From: Caryophanales bacterium
GTDB lineage: Bacteria > Bacillota_I > Bacilli_A > RFN20 > JAISJY01
NCBI GenBank assembly: GCA_031261365.1
Contig: JAISJY010000091.1
Span: 1-10,904, forward strand
Length of the DNA stretch: 10,904 nt
Reading direction: 5' to 3'
In this document: piece after piece, positions 7,395 to 10,904 of the stretch
How the letters are laid out: every line of letters begins with the position of its first letter
Numbering within the stretch: the stretch's first letter is position 1
The notes under the pieces: model-generated
Databases searched by the model: none
Seen by the model: only the letters and a program-made list of their open reading frames with translations
Told to the model about the DNA's origin: nothing
Made by a program: the position numbers and the translations under genes

Positions 7395-7423
7395 TTGCAT
7401 TTCGTTTTGTCTTGCAATAGAAT
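7395..7423 (+). promoter_or_regulatory. Promoter of the rplK-rplA operon
   Basis: TTGCAT (7395-7400) and TAGAAT (7418-7423) are separated by exactly 17 bases, a good sigma-A-type promoter. Transcription would start near G7430, leaving a leader of about 90 bases before rplK. Confidence 0.7.
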
Positions 7424-7429
7424 ATTAAA

Positions 7430-7490
7430 GCATATGTTTTTATGCAACCACATTTCTCGGGGTGGGAGATTAAAAATCGTTTAACCACAG
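7430..7490 (+). promoter_or_regulatory. rplK mRNA leader, candidate L1-binding autoregulatory site
   Basis: The leader begins with a GCATA/TATGC hairpin (7430-7434 with 7441-7445). It then has GGGGTGGGAG (7459-7468), a small GATT/AATC stem (7468-7471 with 7475-7478) and AACCACA (7483-7489). GTGG at 7462-7465 can pair with CCAC at 7485-7488. The GGUGGGAG...ACCAC arrangement resembles the base of the L1 stalk in 23S rRNA. L1 is known to repress the L11 operon by binding such a mimic in E. coli and other bacteria. The second copy of AACCACA (7446-7452) offers an alternative partner for GTGG. Confidence 0.6.
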
Positions 7491-7519
7491 CCAAGACTCA
7501 CAAAATAGGAGGAAGTCAG

Positions 7520-7942
7520 ATGAGCAAGAGAATAAGTAGAATTATGAAACTTGAGATTCTAGGCGGACAAGCTAAGCCAGGTGCTTCATTAGCAGCATTA
7601 TCACAGGCTGGAGTTTCAATGCCTAAGTTCTGTCAAGAATTCAACGACAAAACAAAAGATAGACCAGGAAAAGCAGTTCCTGTAATAATTACTGCCTACG
7701 AAGATAAGACATTTTCTATTATCTTAAAAACAACTTCAACAGTATCATTACTTTTAGAAGCTTGTGGAATTAAATCAGGAGCTAAAAACCCTAAGACTGA
7801 AACTGTTGCTACTATTTCTAAAGCAAAAGTTAGAGAAATAGCAGAGTATAAGTTACCAGATTTAAGTGCAAATGATGTTGAGGCTGCTATGAAAACCATT
7901 GCAGGTACTTGTCGTCAAATGGGAATTAAGGTAGGAGAATAA
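7520..7942 (+). CDS. rplK: 50S ribosomal protein L11
   Basis: L11 binds the GTPase-associated centre of 23S rRNA and, with L10 and L12, forms the stalk base that contacts elongation factors. The 140 residues starting at MSKRISRIMKLEI match the family length. The ATG at 7520 has a perfect AGGAGG 7 bases upstream (7507-7512). An in-frame ATG at 7442 lies in the regulatory leader and is not the start. Conserved parts include QAGV, FCQEFN, YEDKTF, LKTT, REIAEYKLPDLSANDVEAAMKTIAGT and MGI. The first-helix segment is unusual. Most bacteria have a TPAPPVGPALGQAG-type proline-rich stretch; this one reads KPGASLAALSQAG, one residue shorter and without the paired prolines. Mollicutes L11 shows a similar form, as I recall. 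Confidence 0.96.
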   Translation: MSKRISRIMKLEILGGQAKPGASLAALSQAGVSMPKFCQEFNDKTKDRPGKAVPVIITAYEDKTFSIILKTTSTVSLLLEACGIKSGAKNPKTETVATISKAKVREIAEYKLPDLSANDVEAAMKTIAGTCRQMGIKVGE

Positions 7943-7943
7943 T

Positions 7944-8621
7944 ATGAAGCACGGTCAAAAGAAATATCAAAACATTGTTAAAGATTTAGATCTTAAAAAG
8001 GTTTATACCATTGAAGAAGCCGCTACTCTAATTAAAAAAGTATCTTATACGAAGTTTGATGGAACAGTCAGTGTTCAATTCTTTTTAGGATTAGATACTA
8101 GACAAGCAACTCAGCAATTAAGAGGTTCAATAGCCTTACCAAACGGTACAGGTAAAACCAGAAAAGTTTTAGCTATTACCGGAAAAACAGAGGAAGCCAA
8201 AGAAGCAGGAGCAGACTTTGTTGGTGGTAAAGAATTAATTGAAAAAATAAAAGCTGAAAATTGGTTTGATTATGATGTCATTGTGGCAACTCCAGAAATG
8301 ATGGGTGAATTAGGTAAATTAGGTAAATTATTAGGACCAAAAGGTTTAATGCCTAACCCTAAAGTTGGTACAGTAACTCCAAATATTGGACAAGCCATTC
8401 AAGTTATTAAAAAAGGAAGTGCAGATTATAGAACTGATAAACAAGGAAATCTACACTTTATTGCAGGTAAAGTAAGTTTTGAAACACCTGCTCTAGTTGA
8501 AAACATTAAAGCAATTGTTGATTTAGTTATTAAATTAAAACCAGCTACTGCTAAAGGTGTTTATGTTAAAAATGCAGTAATTGCCCCAACAATGGGACCG
8601 TCACTCAAAATTAGTGTATAA
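7944..8621 (+). CDS. rplA: 50S ribosomal protein L1
   Basis: L1 forms the mobile stalk beside the E site, helps release deacylated tRNA, and typically represses its own operon. The 225-residue length and the signatures are typical: GTGKTRKVLAI, a long LGKLGKLLGPKGLMPNPKVGT-type block around residues 120-145, and the C-terminal KGVYVKNAVIAPTMGPSLKI. It starts 1 base after the rplK stop, with AGGAGA at 7933-7938, so the two are translated from one mRNA. Its TAA stop is embedded in the -10 box of the next operon. Confidence 0.98.
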   Translation: MKHGQKKYQNIVKDLDLKKVYTIEEAATLIKKVSYTKFDGTVSVQFFLGLDTRQATQQLRGSIALPNGTGKTRKVLAITGKTEEAKEAGADFVGGKELIEKIKAENWFDYDVIVATPEMMGELGKLGKLLGPKGLMPNPKVGTVTPNIGQAIQVIKKGSADYRTDKQGNLHFIAGKVSFETPALVENIKAIVDLVIKLKPATAKGVYVKNAVIAPTMGPSLKISV

Positions 8622-8622
8622 T
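8617..8622 (+). promoter_or_regulatory. -10 box of the rplJ-rplL promoter, overlapping the rplA stop
   Basis: A perfect TATAAT preceded by TG includes the rplA stop codon (TAA, 8619-8621). The expected start point (about 8629-8630) coincides with the first hairpin of the L10 leader. No clear -35 is visible at the standard distance. A separate promoter between rplA and rplJ is the usual situation in Bacillota. Confidence 0.6.
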
Positions 8623-8629
8623 TAAAAAG

Positions 8630-8736
8630 CTTCTATCAATATATCGTAGAAAGTAACTGACGAAAGTCTTAATTTGTTACCGAGGTATTAATAAATTATT
8701 AATATAATGCCCCGGTTTAAATCGGGGTATTTCTAC
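8630..8736 (+). promoter_or_regulatory. L10 leader: ribosomal protein L10 autoregulatory attenuator
   Basis: The position before rplJ and the structure match the L10 leader of Bacillota, in which the L10/L12 complex binds the nascent leader and favours termination. Visible elements are TTCTA/TAGAA (8631-8635 with 8647-8651) and GTAAC/GTTAC (8653-8657 with 8676-8680), the latter enclosing GAC-GAAA-GTC (8659-8668). The antiterminator GGTATTA (8684-8690) can pair with TAATGCC (8705-8711). That pairing excludes the terminator hairpin beginning at 8707. GTAGAAA (8646-8652) is also complementary to TTTCTAC (8730-8736), a possible further switch. I could not confirm the kink-turn by folding. Confidence 0.8.
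8707..8734 (+). terminator. Intrinsic terminator of the L10 leader attenuator
   Basis: CCCCG (8710-8714) pairs with CGGGG (8723-8727), extended by A-T, T-A and G-T pairs to 8 pairs, with an 8-base interior and a following TATTTCT tract. It is the most GC-rich structure in any spacer of this window. It lies 38 bases before the rplJ start. Confidence 0.8.
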
Positions 8737-8771
8737 TTAATATTGTAGATATAAAAAGAAAGGAGAAAAAT

Positions 8772-9266
8772 ATGGCAGGAGAAGCATTAAATCAAAAAAA
8801 AGAAGTAGTTTCTAAAATTAAAGAATCTTTTCAAAGTGCTAAATCTATCACAGTTGCTGAATACCGTGGTCTAAGTGTTGCTCAATTAGAGGAACTTAGA
8901 AAACAATTAAGAGCTGAAGATAGTGAATTAGCAGTTTTTAAGAATTCCTTAGTTGAAAAAGCTTCTGAAGATTTAGGAATTAGCTTAGAAGGTTTATTAA
9001 CAGGACCAAACGCATTTGTAGTAAGTAGAAGAGATGCAGTAACAGGACCAAGAATTCTAAGAAAGTTTAGTAAAACTGCTGACAAACTAGTTATTAAGGG
9101 TGGACTAGTTGAAGGGCGACTATTAGATGCCGGTGGTATTAAAACAGTTGCAACATTACCGCCTCGTGAAACATTATTAGCAATGTTCATAGGTTGTTTA
9201 CAAGCACCAATAAGTAAGTTTGCTGCTACAGTTAAAGCTGTTGCAGATGCCAAAGGAGGAAATTAA
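8772..9266 (+). CDS. rplJ: 50S ribosomal protein L10
   Basis: L10 anchors L12 dimers to the ribosomal stalk and is the sensor for the leader just upstream. The 164 residues are the normal length. The N-terminal rRNA-binding domain shows SITVAEYRGLSVAQLEELRKQLR, VFKNSLVEKA and LTGPNAFV. The middle has VIKGGLVEGRLLD and LPPRETLLAMFIG, and the C-terminal helix QAPISKFAATVKAVADAK is the L12-binding region. An AAAGGAG site (8759-8765) precedes the ATG. rplL begins 3 bases after its stop, and the rplL ribosome binding site lies inside the rplJ end. Confidence 0.97.
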   Translation: MAGEALNQKKEVVSKIKESFQSAKSITVAEYRGLSVAQLEELRKQLRAEDSELAVFKNSLVEKASEDLGISLEGLLTGPNAFVVSRRDAVTGPRILRKFSKTADKLVIKGGLVEGRLLDAGGIKTVATLPPRETLLAMFIGCLQAPISKFAATVKAVADAKGGN

Positions 9267-9268
9267 TT

Positions 9269-9646
9269 ATGGCAAAATTAACAAAAGAAGAAATCGTTGC
9301 ATCATTAAAGGAATTCACCATACTAGAACTTAATGAACTAGTACATGCCGTTGAAGAAGAGTTTGGAGTAACAGCAGTAGCAGTAGCAGGACCAGCAGCA
9401 GGACCGGTTGAAGAAGCAACAGGACCAGCCGCTCCAACTACAGGAACAGTAATCTTAAAATCTGCAGGACAATCAAAAGTTCCGGTTATTAAAGCCGTTC
9501 AATCAATTACAGGTTTATCTTTGATGGATGCTAAAAAGTTAGTTGATGGAGCACCTGTTGAAATTAAGAAAGATGTTCCTTTAACTGAAGCTGATGAAAT
9601 TAAAGCTAAATTAGTTGAAGCAGGAGCTGAAGTAGAAATTAAATAA
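9269..9646 (+). CDS. rplL: 50S ribosomal protein L7/L12
   Basis: L12 is the multicopy stalk protein that recruits and stimulates translational GTPases. The 125 residues comprise an N-terminal dimerisation domain (LTKEEIVASLKEFTILELNELV), a flexible linker rich in Ala, Gly and Pro with GPAAG-type repeats (about 40-60), and the factor-binding C-terminal domain (VILKSAG, VPVIKAVQSITGLSLMDAKKLVD, VEAGAEVEIK). AGGAGG at 9254-9259, inside the rplJ coding end, serves this start. No terminator follows; the next gene begins 3 bases after the stop. Confidence 0.97.
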   Translation: MAKLTKEEIVASLKEFTILELNELVHAVEEEFGVTAVAVAGPAAGPVEEATGPAAPTTGTVILKSAGQSKVPVIKAVQSITGLSLMDAKKLVDGAPVEIKKDVPLTEADEIKAKLVEAGAEVEIK

Positions 9647-9649
9647 TTA

Positions 9650-10243
9650 ATGTCTCATTATTTTCAAGAAGATACTAAACTAGATTATAAACCTTTTTTG
9701 ATAAAATACGAAATAGCTAAAAAAGAGTTCTCGTTGTATTCAAGTGCAGGATTATTTAGTAAAAATCATCTTGATTATGGGACAAAATATTTACTTGAAG
9801 CTTTATTAAAAGAAAGTATAACAGGGAAAGTGTTAGATTTAGGGTGCGGTATTGGGGTAATTGGTATTACCTTGAGCACACTCTTTTCTAACCTAACCCT
9901 TACTTATGCTGATATTAATAATAAATGTTTGGAAATAACTAGAAAGAACTTAGAGTATTCACAGAAGAGTGGCAAAGTAATATTATCTGATGGTTTTCTT
10001 AACATTAAAGAAATGTATGATGCTATTGTTATGAACCCACCTATTAGAGTTGGCAAAGAAAAGTTAAAAGAGATATTTACCCAAGCACAAGCTCATTTAA
10101 ATAGTTTAGGTTCACTTTACCTAGTCATTAGAAAAGATCATGGTGGTCTTTCATGGCTGACATTTTTAGAAAAGATTTATCAAGAAGTTAAAATTCTCGA
10201 CAAAAGAAAGGGATATTTAATCTTTGATTGCAAAAATAGTTGA
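9650..10243 (+). CDS. Class I SAM-dependent methyltransferase, YbxB/RsmC-like (16S rRNA)
   Basis: A 197-residue protein of the YbxB family, a compact relative of RsmC that is expected to methylate a guanine of 16S rRNA at N2. This is inferred from family and position, since ybxB sits between rplL and rpoB in Bacillus. The SAM-binding motif VLDLGCGIGVIGI is at 61-73, an acidic residue follows in YADINNKCLEI, and the catalytic NPPIR is at 129-133. The N-terminal SAGLFSKNHLDYGTKYLLEAL is the conserved block before the SAM site. The ATG lies 3 bases after the rplL stop without a good Shine-Dalgarno, so translation probably depends on ribosomes leaving rplL. It ends in TGA, which overlaps the -35 box of the rpoB promoter. 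Confidence 0.88.
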   Translation: MSHYFQEDTKLDYKPFLIKYEIAKKEFSLYSSAGLFSKNHLDYGTKYLLEALLKESITGKVLDLGCGIGVIGITLSTLFSNLTLTYADINNKCLEITRKNLEYSQKSGKVILSDGFLNIKEMYDAIVMNPPIRVGKEKLKEIFTQAQAHLNSLGSLYLVIRKDHGGLSWLTFLEKIYQEVKILDKRKGYLIFDCKNS

Positions 10244-10267
10244 CATAACAAAAATAAATGAGATAAT
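10240..10267 (+). promoter_or_regulatory. Candidate rpoB promoter overlapping the methyltransferase stop
   Basis: A perfect -35 TTGACA (10240-10245) and GATAAT (10262-10267, 5 of 6 matches) are separated by 16 bases. The start would fall near 10274. The TGA stop of the preceding gene is part of the -35 box. Confidence 0.6.
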
Positions 10268-10293
10268 ATACAATTGATTGTTATCGTTTTTTT
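10262..10293 (+). terminator. Hairpin plus T-run between the methyltransferase gene and rpoB
   Basis: GATAA (10262-10266) pairs with TTATC (10281-10285), and CAA (10271-10273) with TTG (10278-10280), around a TTGA loop with a 4-base bulge. GTTTTTTT (10286-10293) follows. It could act as a weak terminator or attenuator reducing read-through from the ribosomal protein genes into rpoB. The low GC content makes it weak. Confidence 0.4.
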
Positions 10294-10332
10294 AGTTAAA
10301 GATGTTCTAATATAGATAAAAAGGAGGCCCAA

Positions 10333-10904
10333 ATGGCAAAAAATAAAGACCAAGCAAGTCAAAATGCAGTACACTCCGAAACTTTTTACTTTGAAACAAA
10401 GGATTTCACAAAAGTAAGTTCCGCTTATCCAATTCCTGATTTAATTCAGATTCAAAAGCACTCGTATGCTGATTTTATGGATGAAACAGAAAATGGAACA
10501 GGTATTAGAGAAGTTTTAGATGAGCATTTTCCTTTAGAAAAACAAGAAAGAAAAACTTTAAAAATATCTTTACCTTATGAAAGATTTAAAGTTGAGAGAG
10601 AAATAAACACAGTTGCAAAATGTAAAAGTCATGATTATGACTATACTGCCCCAATTAAGATATTGGCAAAATTGCAAGTTCAATATAATCCAGAAGAAAG
10701 ACAAAACGGCATTCATTCAAATGATGAAGTTAGAATATCTACTAAAAAAGAAGATGTTTTTATTGGTGAATTTCCAAAAATGACTGAAGCTGGTACTTTT
10801 ATCATTAATGGTGGTGAAAAAGTAATCATTTCTCAATTAATTAGATCACCAGGCGTTTATTTCTTTACTGAAAAAGATAAGTTTGGAACTGATTTATTTA
10901 ATTC
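10333..10904 (+). CDS. rpoB: RNA polymerase beta subunit, N-terminal part (cut by window edge)
   Basis: RpoB is the catalytic beta subunit of RNA polymerase. Only the first 190 codons are in the window and the frame is open to the end. The start ATG has AAGGAGG (10321-10327) 5 bases upstream. Recognisable beta-subunit sequence includes PIPDLIQIQKHSYADFMD near the N-terminus and, from residue 150, MTEAGTFIINGGEKVIISQL followed by IRSPGVYF. The N-terminus is slightly extended and polar (MAKNKDQASQNAVHSETFYF). The rifampicin-binding region lies outside the window. Confidence 0.96.
   Translation, partial: MAKNKDQASQNAVHSETFYFETKDFTKVSSAYPIPDLIQIQKHSYADFMDETENGTGIREVLDEHFPLEKQERKTLKISLPYERFKVEREINTVAKCKSHDYDYTAPIKILAKLQVQYNPEERQNGIHSNDEVRISTKKEDVFIGEFPKMTEAGTFIINGGEKVIISQLIRSPGVYFFTEKDKFGTDLFN

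Noticed and set aside
7442..7519. N-terminal extension of L11 from the upstream in-frame ATG
   Set aside because: The extension has no family similarity and lies in the structured leader; the ATG at 7520 has a perfect AGGAGG and gives the normal length.
8882..9253. 123-codon reverse-strand frame opposite rplJ
   Set aside because: It lies fully within L10, with composition explained by the complementary strand; there is no start signal.

Overview
This is AT-rich, low-GC Gram-positive DNA, probably from a Bacillota/Mollicutes-like lineage (an uncultured Bacilli or Acholeplasma-type organism). The gene order rplK-rplA-rplJ-rplL-(ybxB-type methyltransferase)-rpoB is the Bacillota order. Shine-Dalgarno sites are strong. 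The first helix of L11 has the shortened, proline-poor form I associate with mollicutes. TGA is a true stop here: mutL and the methyltransferase both end in TGA at conserved C-termini, and all visible Trp codons are TGG. Mycoplasma/Spiroplasma-type code is therefore unlikely.

Layout. (1) Positions 1-188 are non-coding, with a hairpin and a probable mutS promoter. (2) Positions 189-5270 hold mutS, mutL and miaA, all on the + strand. They encode methyl-independent mismatch repair (MutL carries the endonuclease motif) and tRNA A37 prenylation; mutL and miaA overlap by 4 bases. (3) Positions 5302-5691 hold a small three-helix membrane protein of unknown function, whose stop codon lies inside a repeat. 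(4) Positions 5682-7288 are a compact module: one gene for a P-loop ATPase with a C-terminal nuclease-like (DUF234-type) domain, with hairpin-forming 31-bp repeats before (two copies) and after (one copy) it. Its outer edges form a perfect 12-bp terminal inverted repeat. (5) Positions 7395-10243 are the L11/L1 and L10/L12 ribosomal protein operons. Each has its own promoter and a structured mRNA leader: a candidate L1-binding leader before rplK and an L10-type attenuator before rplJ. A 16S rRNA methyltransferase-like gene follows. (6) Positions 10240-10904 hold a promoter and hairpin, then the first 190 codons of rpoB, cut by the window edge.

Most of the window is conserved housekeeping sequence. 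The part that stands out is the repeat-bounded ATPase module inserted between the mutSL-miaA cluster and the ribosomal protein operon. It looks like a minimal, possibly mobile, self-regulated unit with no transposase or recombinase of any class I recognise. All homology statements rest on motif recognition by eye; no database search or folding program was run.
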